Assembly: GCA_016887505.1 (NCBI GenBank)
Contig: CP069393.1
Span: 2,317,001-2,381,000 of the forward strand
DNA: 64,000 nt
Direction of reading: 5' to 3'
From: Clostridia bacterium
GTDB lineage: Bacteria > Bacillota > TC1 > UBA5767
Below, one piece after another: positions 55,255 through 63,205 of the stretch. Every line of letters begins with the position of its first letter. Position 1 is the stretch's first letter. The position numbers were made by a program, and so were the translations under genes. The notes beneath the pieces were generated by a model. The model saw only the letters and a program-made list of their open reading frames with translations. It was not told where the DNA came from and searched no databases.

Positions 55255-57063
55255 TTGCTGTCAAAATTTTTTCACAATAAAAAGAATCTTATACCCGCAT
55301 TTCTAATGTCTCCGGGAATGATTATTCTAACGATTGGATTTTTCATTCCGCTGATTATGTTGTTTGTTGTCAGCTTCTACCAAGGCGTGTCTGGTAGTGG
55401 AATTATGCTGAAAGAGGCTACCCTCGACAACTACATCAACTTTATGGACCCGTATTATGCCACGATTATTTTCAGAACTTTTAAAATCGCTCTATTCACA
55501 AGTATTGCATCATTAATACTGGGCTATCCGGTCGCAATGATGATCTCCAAAAGTACTGAAAAAATGAAAACCATACTGCTGGCTGTTGTGCTAACCCCAC
55601 TTTTAACGAATGTGGTTGCCAGAACACTCGGACTGATGATTATTTTAGGAAAACACGGTCCCATCAATCAGCTGTTGGGACTATTCAATATAGCACCTGT
55701 CAAATTTATCCCTGGTGAGCTGGGTATTGTGGTCGGCCTGACCCAAGTATTTATGCCCTACATGATTCTTTCAATCAGTGGTATTTTGGGCAATATTGAT
55801 TTTTCATTAGAAGAAGCTGCAAGAGATTTGGGTTGCTCCAGGATGGGCGCTTTTTGGAAGGTAATCTTCCCTCTAAGTATGCCTGGTATTGTGGCTGGTA
55901 GTCTATTCGTTTTCTTGTTAAGTTTTAGTTCTTTCGTTACACCACGTTTGCTGGGTGGCGGCAAGGTAATGGTTATCACCATGCTTATTTACCAGCAGGC
56001 AATGCAACTGATTAACTGGCCGTTTGCGGCTGCTGCTTCATTTGTATTGCTATTCTTTAGCACTATCATGATTACGCTCTACTCAAAAGCAACAGCGAGC
56101 ACGAACGTAGTTGGCGTTGCTAAAAATATTGATAGTAAAAGTAGAACACACAAATTAAGAGCATTTAAAAGGAAAATAGGAGATGGAGTATACAATCGGA
56201 AAGCTAGTATTGCACGAAGCATTTCGAGTCATACACAAAAAATCGAATTCGCAGAATCATTTAAAACAATTGTACAATCTATTGGAAAAGTCCTTCTTAA
56301 GAGTTGGAAGGTTATCATAGTATTATTTATTGTTTTGCCTTTGCCTTTGGTTATTCTAAGCTCTTTTTCTGCAACAAGTATCATTACTTTTCCACCAACA
56401 GGCTTTTCGCTCCAATGGTATAAAGGACTTGTTGAAAGAACAGAATACGTAAAATCTTTCTTCCTAAGCTTGAGACTGGCCTTGCTTTCAGTGGTAATAT
56501 CCTTAAGCGTAGGAACCTTAGCATCGCTCGCCTTGGCGCGTTACGATTTTAAGGGAAAAGAATTTATTCGTTCCGTCTTTCTTTCACCCTTGTCACTGCC
56601 GGCTGTTATTGTTGGTATTGCCTTGTTGCGTTTTCTTGCTTACATCCAATGGGTGGCTACCTTCCAAGGACTTATGCTTGCGCATTTGGTTCTAACGACG
56701 GCCTATGTTGTAAGAACAGTTTCTGCAAGTCTGATTGGTTTTGATTTATCGATAGAAGAAGCCGCTAGAGATTTAGGGGCCAGCGCTTTTTACACCTTAC
56801 GAAAGATTACATTGCCCATCATTAAACCGGGACTGATTGTAGCAGGGATTTTCGCATTTATTGTTTCTTTTGATGAGACGACGGTAAGCATATTTATTAC
56901 TGGAGGTAGAACGATTACTCTGCCTGTACGCATCTTTTCCCAGTTGGAATATGGCCTAGACCCAACGGTCACAGCTGTTTCCAGTTTGCTTATATTGATG
57001 TCTGTCACTGCACTACTTCTCATCGGCAAAGTATTTGGATTGGAAAAATTCAGTATTAAATAG
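55255..57063 (+). CDS. ABC transporter permease, PotB-PotC fusion
   Basis: About 602 residues with two complete permease halves. The first (about 10-285) has the EAA loop EEAARDLGCSRMGAFWKVIFP; the second (about 345-600) has EEAARDLGASAFYTLRKITLP. They are joined by a basic cytoplasmic linker of about 60 residues. Each half resembles PotB and PotC respectively, normally two proteins. TTG 55255 is preferred because AGGAGG is eight bases upstream; GTG 55249 lies too close to it. It partners with the lipoprotein and ATPase on either side. Confidence 0.9.
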   Translation: MLSKFFHNKKNLIPAFLMSPGMIILTIGFFIPLIMLFVVSFYQGVSGSGIMLKEATLDNYINFMDPYYATIIFRTFKIALFTSIASLILGYPVAMMISKSTEKMKTILLAVVLTPLLTNVVARTLGLMIILGKHGPINQLLGLFNIAPVKFIPGELGIVVGLTQVFMPYMILSISGILGNIDFSLEEAARDLGCSRMGAFWKVIFPLSMPGIVAGSLFVFLLSFSSFVTPRLLGGGKVMVITMLIYQQAMQLINWPFAAAASFVLLFFSTIMITLYSKATASTNVVGVAKNIDSKSRTHKLRAFKRKIGDGVYNRKASIARSISSHTQKIEFAESFKTIVQSIGKVLLKSWKVIIVLFIVLPLPLVILSSFSATSIITFPPTGFSLQWYKGLVERTEYVKSFFLSLRLALLSVVISLSVGTLASLALARYDFKGKEFIRSVFLSPLSLPAVIVGIALLRFLAYIQWVATFQGLMLAHLVLTTAYVVRTVSASLIGFDLSIEEAARDLGASAFYTLRKITLPIIKPGLIVAGIFAFIVSFDETTVSIFITGGRTITLPVRIFSQLEYGLDPTVTAVSSLLILMSVTALLLIGKVFGLEKFSIK

Positions 57064-57089
57064 GAAAAGATAAGTTAGGGGGATAATAA

Positions 57090-58160
57090 ATGTCAAAGGT
57101 AGATATCAAGAATATAACAAAATACTATGGTGATGTATTGGCAGTAGACAATGTCTCCATAGAAATTGAAAAAGGTGAATTAATTGGTCTTCTAGGACCG
57201 AGTGGCTGTGGTAAAACGACCCTGCTGCGCGTCATGTCGGGTTTCTTGAAACCCAATGGCGGTTCAATCTTCATGGGTGGGAACGATGTTACGGAACTGC
57301 CGCCTGAAAAAAGACCTACTTCTTTGGTATTCCAAAACTATGCCTTGTTTCCGCATTTAACCGTTTTTGAAAACATTGCATTTGGACTAAAGGTTAAAAA
57401 AGTTCCGATGGAGCAAATCCGTAAGGATGTCAAAGAAATTCTAAAGGTGATCGACCTTGAAGGAATTGAAGACCGCTCCGTTAGCCAACTTTCCGGTGGA
57501 CAGCAACAAAGAATTGCCCTAGCCCGTGGCTTGGTGATGAAACCGGAAGTGCTCCTCTTGGATGAACCCTTGTGCAACTTGGACGCTAAACTTAGGGTTG
57601 AGACCAGGGACCATATTAAGAGAATTCAACAAAGCTTGGGCATTACATCTGTTTTTGTTACACACGACCAAGAGGAAGCGTTGAGTATTTGCGACCGCAT
57701 CGTCATCATGAAAGACGGCAAGGTACTTCAAATTGGTACTCCAGAAGAAATTTATGGAAAACCGACTTCGAAATTTGCAGCAGACTTCATTGGTAAATCC
57801 AACCTATTGAATGGTAAAATAGATCAAGACGAGAAAGATTTGAATGCTTTTGTTCTCGAATCGGGACAAAAAGTTCTTGTTGAGAATAAGGATGCCTATT
57901 CTGGTAATGGAAATGTACTGATTAGACCAGAAAACATCTCAATATCAAACGAAGCGAAAACGGATGCTTCCGTTAACTGTCTTGAAGGCGAGGTTGACTA
58001 CATTACCTATTTGGGCGAAGTAACCTACTACCGTGTTGCCATTTCCAAAGGGGTGCAAATCTTAACCTCGATATATGGCAAATGTGAACGATCTTGGAAG
58101 GTTGGCAGCAAGGTATTCATATCTTGGAACCCATCAGATGCCTTATTGATTAAAGAGTAG
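57090..58160 (+). CDS. ABC transporter ATP-binding protein, PotA-like
   Basis: A 356-residue ATPase. Walker A GPSGCGKTT (about 36-44), Q-loop FQNYALFPHLTVFENIAFGLK, signature LSGGQQQRIALARG (about 135-148), Walker B LLLDEPLCNLD and a C-terminal TOBE-like domain from about 240. It powers import by the fused permease. It ends the kinase/transporter operon, with a terminator at 58323. The ATG follows a GGGGGAT site. Confidence 0.92.
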   Translation: MSKVDIKNITKYYGDVLAVDNVSIEIEKGELIGLLGPSGCGKTTLLRVMSGFLKPNGGSIFMGGNDVTELPPEKRPTSLVFQNYALFPHLTVFENIAFGLKVKKVPMEQIRKDVKEILKVIDLEGIEDRSVSQLSGGQQQRIALARGLVMKPEVLLLDEPLCNLDAKLRVETRDHIKRIQQSLGITSVFVTHDQEEALSICDRIVIMKDGKVLQIGTPEEIYGKPTSKFAADFIGKSNLLNGKIDQDEKDLNAFVLESGQKVLVENKDAYSGNGNVLIRPENISISNEAKTDASVNCLEGEVDYITYLGEVTYYRVAISKGVQILTSIYGKCERSWKVGSKVFISWNPSDALLIKE

Positions 58161-58322
58161 AAAAATGCAAACGAGATGCAGGTTTGCTTGACAAGTTGGA
58201 ACTGATATAACTTTAGAGTAAGATGACATAAAGAAAAAGTCAGTTATTGGACTGCAAACTTGTGTATCAAAATGTGTGTAAATACTATCGCGAGATTACA
58301 AATGTATAGGACAAATGACCAA

Positions 58323-58358
58323 AATGACGCGACAAAATCCTTGTTGCGTCATTTATTT
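58323..58358 (+). terminator. Rho-independent terminator
   Basis: AATGACGC-G-ACAA pairs with TTGT-T-GCGTCATT around a short loop, followed by TATTTAAC. Ends the ABC transporter operon. Confidence 0.85.
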
Positions 58359-58412
58359 AACGATTCAATCTGCCAAAAGTTGTTGGTTGGATACATAAGA
58401 TGATACGAAAAA

Positions 58413-58430
58413 TTGGCACGAAACTTGCAT
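58413..58430 (+). promoter_or_regulatory. Sigma-54 (-24/-12) promoter of the PTS operon
   Basis: TTGGCACGAAACTTGCAT matches the consensus exactly with the correct 5-base core spacing. It shares flanks (TTGGCACG, CTTGCAT) with the promoter at 52299 and lies about 60 bases before the EIIA gene. Confidence 0.93.
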
Positions 58431-58490
58431 ATATATACTAGTGGAAGTTAATTTTTTTAAAAATCTAGGAAAGGAGGATGAATAGGACAT

Positions 58491-58892
58491 ATGATTGGTT
58501 TTCTAGTTGTTACTCATGGCAGATTCGGAAGCGCGCTCATCGAATCAGCAGAACTCATTCTAGGTAAGCAAGAAGCATATAAGAGCATAGGGATCGCCCT
58601 CGGAGATTCAGTGGACGAATTGAGAGAACAAATTGTTCTTTCGGCCAAAGAACTGGAACAGGGTCAAGGCGTCGTAGTATTCACTGATGTATTGGGCGGA
58701 TCCACTAGTACTTCAGCAGCCATGGCTCTTCGTGACCAGGACTGTGCCTGTATTACCGGGGTGAACTTGCCGATGCTCTTGGAAGCATTCATGGGGCAAG
58801 ACACAGATACTAAAGATGAATTAGTAGCGAAATGTGTCGAAGCTGGCAAAGAAGGCATATTGGATCTAAAGAAGCATTTGAACGAAGCTTGA
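58491..58892 (+). CDS. PTS system mannose/fructose/sorbose-family EIIA
   Basis: A 133-residue cytoplasmic phosphocarrier. The phospho-accepting histidine is His9 in VVTHGRFG; FTDVLGGSTSTSAAMAL is the conserved P-loop-like region near residues 62-78. The start ATG 58491 is preceded by AAAGGAGG. It is the first gene of a complete EIIA-EIIB-EIIC-EIID set, downstream of a sigma-54 promoter. It phosphorylates EIIB. Confidence 0.92.
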   Translation: MIGFLVVTHGRFGSALIESAELILGKQEAYKSIGIALGDSVDELREQIVLSAKELEQGQGVVVFTDVLGGSTSTSAAMALRDQDCACITGVNLPMLLEAFMGQDTDTKDELVAKCVEAGKEGILDLKKHLNEA

Positions 58893-58904
58893 TTGGAGGA
58901 AAAA

Positions 58905-59378
58905 ATGAATATTCAGTTATTTCGTATTGACGACCGGCTTATCCACGGGCAGGTCATGACCGCTTGGTCCAAAGTGACCAAGGCGGAACGCATTTTCATC
59001 GTGGACGACCTAGTGGTCAAAGACGAGTTTATGTGTAAAATCATGAAAATGGCTGCTCCCAAAGGTATGGATGTGGAGATTTACAACATTGAGGACGGTG
59101 CCAAAGCTATTCTAGACATCGCGGACGAGAAACCAAGTATCGTTCTGATGAAGGTTCCTCAAACAGCAAAAGAGCTGCTTGAGCGAGGCGTAGTCATGGA
59201 AGAACTGAACGTGGGCGGCATGGGAGCAGGTCCAGGTAGGAAGAAATTGTACAAGAACATCTCCGCTTCTGAAGAGGAGAAAGAGACTCTACGGTCTTTG
59301 TCCGAGAAGGGTGTAAAGATCGAATTTAGAATCGTACCTGATGATAAGGGAATTCCCTTATCTAAAGTGATTAAATAA
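58905..59378 (+). CDS. PTS system mannose/fructose/sorbose-family EIIB
   Basis: About 157 residues. The phosphorylated histidine is His14 in RIDDRLIHGQVMTAW. The remaining sequence follows the EIIB-sorbose fold. ATG 58905 has GGAGG five bases upstream; the earlier TTG at 58893 is not needed. It passes phosphate to the incoming sugar together with EIIC and EIID. Confidence 0.92.
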   Translation: MNIQLFRIDDRLIHGQVMTAWSKVTKAERIFIVDDLVVKDEFMCKIMKMAAPKGMDVEIYNIEDGAKAILDIADEKPSIVLMKVPQTAKELLERGVVMEELNVGGMGAGPGRKKLYKNISASEEEKETLRSLSEKGVKIEFRIVPDDKGIPLSKVIK

Positions 59379-59393
59379 TTTAGGAGGCAGAAT

Positions 59394-60152
59394 ATGGAAA
59401 TATGGCAAGCAGTATGTATCGCACTGTTGTACTACATCTCAGACAGCCCCTGGCCTGTCGGCGTAGGTTATTACGTTATACAAAGACCTTTGGTCGCAGG
59501 TTTTCTTACTGGTCTAGTTCTAGGCATGCCGGTTGAAGGAACAATCATCGGCGCAACCATGAACTTGATCTACCTTGGCCACATCACAGCTGGTGGAACC
59601 ATGCCTGGCGATATGGCTTTGGCTGGCTACCTTGGCACTGGACTTGCTCTTGCAGCAGGACTTGACGTGAATGCAGCCTTGGCATTGGCTGTTCCCCTAG
59701 GCCTTTTGGGCACCATCGTTTGGTTTACCAGAATGAGTGTTGACTCAATCTTCGTTCACTGGGCAGACAAATACGCTGAAGAAGGCGACATTGCAAAAGT
59801 AGGCTTAATGAACTGGGTTCCAGGTCAAACGCTATTATTAGTTATTAAGGTTCCTGCAGTTATTATCGCAGCTGTATACGGACCAGACCTAGTTTCTGCA
59901 GCAATCGCTTTTGTAGGTGACAACGTTCTTCACGCATTAATCGTTGCCGGTGGTATGTTGCCAGCACTAGGTATTGCGCTTAACTTACGTAGTATCTTGA
60001 AAAAAGCAACTATTCCTTACTTCATCGTTGGTTTCGCTTTGGTAGCTTACTTAGGTCTAGATATCATTGGCGTTGCTTTGTTTGGTGTTGTTATGGCAGC
60101 AGTTAGCATGCAGTTCATGAAAAAGAATGAAGGAGGAGAAGGCCTTGTCTAA
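59394..60152 (+). CDS. PTS system mannose/fructose/sorbose-family EIIC
   Basis: A 252-residue membrane component with about seven hydrophobic segments and the usual pattern of the mannose family (SDSPWPVG-type opening, GLVLGMPVEGTIIGATMNLIYLGH near 40-63, then NAALALAVPLGLLG). ATG 59394 has AGGAGG upstream. It forms the translocation channel with EIID. Its end overlaps the EIID start by eight bases. Confidence 0.92.
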   Translation: MEIWQAVCIALLYYISDSPWPVGVGYYVIQRPLVAGFLTGLVLGMPVEGTIIGATMNLIYLGHITAGGTMPGDMALAGYLGTGLALAAGLDVNAALALAVPLGLLGTIVWFTRMSVDSIFVHWADKYAEEGDIAKVGLMNWVPGQTLLLVIKVPAVIIAAVYGPDLVSAAIAFVGDNVLHALIVAGGMLPALGIALNLRSILKKATIPYFIVGFALVAYLGLDIIGVALFGVVMAAVSMQFMKKNEGGEGLV

Positions 60153-60963
60153 ACCAGAAAAACAACTAACGAAAAAAGATCTACGCAAAGCATTTTGGAC
60201 TTGGCAGTTCTTTTCACATGCCAACTACAACTATGAGCGTCTGCAAGCGGGTGCTTTTGCCCACGCTATGGGACCAATCATTAAAAAGCTTTATGACACA
60301 AAAGAAGATACTGTTGCAGCTTTGAAACGTCACTTGGTATTCTTTAACACTGCACCAAACTGGGGCGCAGTAATCCATGGTATCGTAATTGCTATGGAAG
60401 AAAAAAGAGCCAATGGCGCTGAAATTAGCGACGAAGCAATCAACTCTGTTAAGACTGGTCTTATGGGTCCCTTGGCTGGACTTGGTGACACCCTGACACA
60501 AGGTACGATTATTCCCTTGCTGTTGGCCATCGGTATCAGTTTTGGTGTTGAAGGTAGTGTATTCGGACCGTTGTTCTTCCTGATCGTCTGCCCAGCAGTT
60601 CTAGTATCTATTGCATACACCATGTGGATGCGCGGTTACTACTCTGGTAAAGACGCTGTAGAAAGCATGCTGAGCAGTGGACGTTTGAACGAGATTATCT
60701 CAGCCGCTGGTATACTTGGTTGTGCCGTAATCGGTGCCTTGATTGGTCAGTTCGTAACCTTCAGTACTGTATTCGTAGTGAATGTGGGACAAACTGCAAT
60801 TAACTTGCAAGCTGATGTATTTGACCCCATTATGCCTAAACTGTTACCTCTATTGTTAACAGTAGGCCTTTACAAACTACTGGATCGCGGTAAAAGCCCA
60901 ACCTTCCTTATGGTTGCTATTATCGTAGTTTCCTTTATCGGTACCTTCTTGGGTATCCTGTAG
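60145..60963 (+). CDS. PTS system mannose/fructose/sorbose-family EIID
   Basis: About 272 residues. The N-terminus (TKKDLRKAFWTWQFFSHANYNYERLQAGAFAHAMGPIIKKLY) and GLMGPLAGLGDTLTQGTIIP are hallmarks of EIID. TTG 60145 is chosen because GGAGG lies eight bases upstream; the frame continues up to an ATG at 60127 with no site. It completes the set; the transported sugar or polyol is unknown. Confidence 0.92.
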   Translation: MSKPEKQLTKKDLRKAFWTWQFFSHANYNYERLQAGAFAHAMGPIIKKLYDTKEDTVAALKRHLVFFNTAPNWGAVIHGIVIAMEEKRANGAEISDEAINSVKTGLMGPLAGLGDTLTQGTIIPLLLAIGISFGVEGSVFGPLFFLIVCPAVLVSIAYTMWMRGYYSGKDAVESMLSSGRLNEIISAAGILGCAVIGALIGQFVTFSTVFVVNVGQTAINLQADVFDPIMPKLLPLLLTVGLYKLLDRGKSPTFLMVAIIVVSFIGTFLGIL

Positions 60964-61495
60964 TTGTACTGATTCGAACCCGGTTCTGCCGGGTTCGAAT
61001 CACCCTTTTAACGTTAGCATAAAATGAATCATTCTATGGGAGTAGAAACCAGATAGTAACAAGATAAAATGGTACAGATGTGACAAGGACAAAACAAGGC
61101 TTTACTTGTTGCAAAAGATACACCAAGACGTGTGGCAGCTTCATATAATGGAAGCATACACTTTTTGGCTCGTTCAAAATTATGCCGTTGCTGTTCTAAA
61201 CGAAGGAATGGTATATCACTGGATGTGGTTGCAAAATGGCAAAAGCAGGCTCTGCCTGTGACATTCATACTGTATAAAAGATTAGTGCAAGATTGCCAAG
61301 TTCAAGCTAGCACCATGTAATATGCACAAGCAGTCTCTTGGACCGAGCAAAGGGTACTTGATTGGTCATTTTGTGAAATAAATGACAAAGGCCAAATTTT
61401 TGCCATCTGATCTTAGAATTACTTTGAGTGAAAAGAGTTTTAAAGCTCACTTATTTAGGCATATTTGTGCTTGAACTGAAGGTAGGGAGAAAACG
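60964..61495. other. Intergenic region after the PTS operon
   Basis: A long hairpin (60971-61001) lies at the left end. Bases 61029-61320 hold short frames on both strands with no ribosome site, family motif or expected codon pattern; I do not call them genes. The right end is the leader of the creatininase-family gene with no clear promoter. Confidence 0.4.
60971..61007 (+). terminator. Terminator-like hairpin, weak U-tract
   Basis: GATTCGAACCCGG pairs perfectly with CCGGGTTCGAATC around TTCTG, followed by ACCCTTTT. It ends the PTS operon or attenuates downstream transcription. GGTTCGAATC resembles a tRNA T-arm, but no tRNA is present. Confidence 0.75.
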
Positions 61496-62284
61496 ATGAA
61501 AATTCAATTCGTAAATAAGATGACATGGGAGCAAATTGATAAGGTTAATAAAGAGAAAGCAATTTGCATTCTACCCATCGGCTCACTAGAGCAACACGGG
61601 AAACATTTGCCAGTGGGAACCGATAATATAATTTTAGAAAAGTCACTTGAAAATCTTGGACCGATTGCCTCTCATCCAGACCGAGAAGTGCTGATTTATC
61701 CATATGTTGAGTATGGCAGCAGCGTTGAACATATGCGCTTTCCCGGAACTGTTTCTTTGAAACTGAAGACCTTGATGTCGATCGTAGAAGATATTGTAGA
61801 AGTAATCGTTAAAACTGGATTCAAGAATATTATGCTGATGAATTCTCATGGTGGTAATGCCTCTCTTTTACAGGCGATGACACAAGAATTTAGATACCAA
61901 TATGATATTAATATGTTCGATGCCCATTATTGGGGTTCCGACTTTTTCAAATTTGCGGACGAATATATTGATGCCAGCTTCAAAGATGAGTGCCATGCTG
62001 GCGAAGTTGAAACATCTCTGCTTATGCATTGGACACCCGAACTGGTTCATATGGAAAATGCTACTACGGAAGAGTTAAGTGAAACAGCAAAGTTCTTCCA
62101 CTACAATCACGGATGGTTGTCCAGCGATGTTTCAAAATCGGGCATCATTGGCAATGCAACAAAATCCACACCGGAAAAAGGCAAAGTGATTGCTGAAAAA
62201 ATGGAAGAGAAGCTGGCTGGTATATTAGAAGAGATTGCAGAAGTTTTGGATAAACAAGATAGTGCAGCTAAACAAAGTAGATAA
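61496..62284 (+). CDS. Creatininase-family hydrolase
   Basis: A 262-residue metal-dependent amidohydrolase-like enzyme. ILPIGSLEQHGKHLPVGTDN (about 26-45) and MNSHGGNA (about 114-121) carry His/Asp/Glu ligands, and DECHAGEVETSL (about 167-178) gives the third ligand set. The same family contains creatinine amidohydrolase and the IolN-type ring hydrolase of inositol pathways. In this place between a PTS, an aldolase and a zinc dehydrogenase, ring opening of a cyclic keto-polyol is plausible; a substrate is not proven. ATG 61496 has GGGAGAA upstream. Confidence 0.85.
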   Translation: MKIQFVNKMTWEQIDKVNKEKAICILPIGSLEQHGKHLPVGTDNIILEKSLENLGPIASHPDREVLIYPYVEYGSSVEHMRFPGTVSLKLKTLMSIVEDIVEVIVKTGFKNIMLMNSHGGNASLLQAMTQEFRYQYDINMFDAHYWGSDFFKFADEYIDASFKDECHAGEVETSLLMHWTPELVHMENATTEELSETAKFFHYNHGWLSSDVSKSGIIGNATKSTPEKGKVIAEKMEEKLAGILEEIAEVLDKQDSAAKQSR

Positions 62285-62419
62285 CATCGCTAGACTGGAA
62301 AGGAAGAGTATTCAATCCCAGTTTAACGGGTTAATTATCCCACATAGCCTATATGGATAATAAATTGCTTGGGTGAAATGCTATGTTTTCGCCTGATACA
62401 AACACAAGGAGAATAAATT

Positions 62420-63196
62420 ATGAAAACTAGAATGAACAGAATTTTCAGAGAAGATGGTAGAACTTTCATCTTAGCTATGGACCATGGTACTGGCTTGGAA
62501 GTACTTCCTGCATTGAACAACACTGGCGCCATCATCAAAGAAGCTAGAGAAAACGGCGTTGACGCTTTGATTTGTACTTATGGTATCCAAAAAAACTATT
62601 CCAAAGAAATCGGCAAAGTAGCAACCATCGTACGTGTTGATGGCGGCCCAACCAACTTGGGACCTGAAGGCGTTTACACGAGAGACTTGTTGGAAGTAAA
62701 AGAAGCTCTTCGCTTGGGTGCTGACGGCGTTGTATGCATGGGCTTCCCTGGCTCACCGGATGAAGTAAATTCTATGAAACAACTGGAAAGCTTTATTGCC
62801 CAAGGTGAAGAATGGAATGTTCCTGTAGTAGCTGAAATGTTGCCTATGGGTTGGAATGGTAGCGAATGGTCACCAGAACGTCTTACTTTCGTATCTCGCG
62901 TAGGTGCTGAATACGGCGCTGACATTGTTAAGACTCAATACACTGGCGACAAAGAAAGCTTTAAAAAATTAGTAGACGGTTGTTATGTACCAGTCGTTAT
63001 TTTAGGCGGCCCAGGAGGCGGAGCTGAGCGTGAGCTATTGACTGCCATTCGTGACAGCTTAGATGCAGGTGGTTCTGGTGTAGCAATCGGAAGATCTATC
63101 TGGAAACATGAAAATCCAGGCGCATACTGCAGAGCAATCGCTAAAGTAGTACACGAAGATGCATCTGTTGACGAAGCAATGAAAGAATTCGAGTAG
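62420..63196 (+). CDS. DhnA/LsrF-type class I aldolase, copy 2
   Basis: A 258-residue paralogue of the aldolase at 40967. FILAMDHGTG near 16-25 and the Schiff-base lysine K171 in ADIVKTQYTG are present; VVILGGPGG and GGSGVAIGRSIW form the phosphate site. ATG 62420 has AGGAGAAT upstream. It starts 135 bases after the creatininase-family gene and is followed at nine bases by a zinc dehydrogenase, so the three probably form one operon. It likely cleaves a phosphorylated product of the PTS substrate. Confidence 0.88.
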   Translation: MKTRMNRIFREDGRTFILAMDHGTGLEVLPALNNTGAIIKEARENGVDALICTYGIQKNYSKEIGKVATIVRVDGGPTNLGPEGVYTRDLLEVKEALRLGADGVVCMGFPGSPDEVNSMKQLESFIAQGEEWNVPVVAEMLPMGWNGSEWSPERLTFVSRVGAEYGADIVKTQYTGDKESFKKLVDGCYVPVVILGGPGGGAERELLTAIRDSLDAGGSGVAIGRSIWKHENPGAYCRAIAKVVHEDASVDEAMKEFE

Positions 63197-63205
63197 GAGG
63201 ATACT

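Larger units (their letters stand above)
58161..58490. other. Intergenic region with terminator and sigma-54 promoter
   Basis: Holds the end of the ABC operon, a motif shared with the 52 kb promoter region (58268-58281), a terminator (58323-58358), a -24/-12 promoter (58413-58430) and the PTS leader. No gene. Confidence 0.6.

Noticed and set aside
60971-61001. tRNA gene suggested by GGTTCGAATC
   Set aside because: No acceptor, D or anticodon arm surrounds it; the sequence is a simple long hairpin.
61029-61320. Short overlapping frames on both strands between the PTS and the creatininase-family gene
   Set aside because: Neither has a ribosome site or motif; they overlap each other and look like non-coding DNA.
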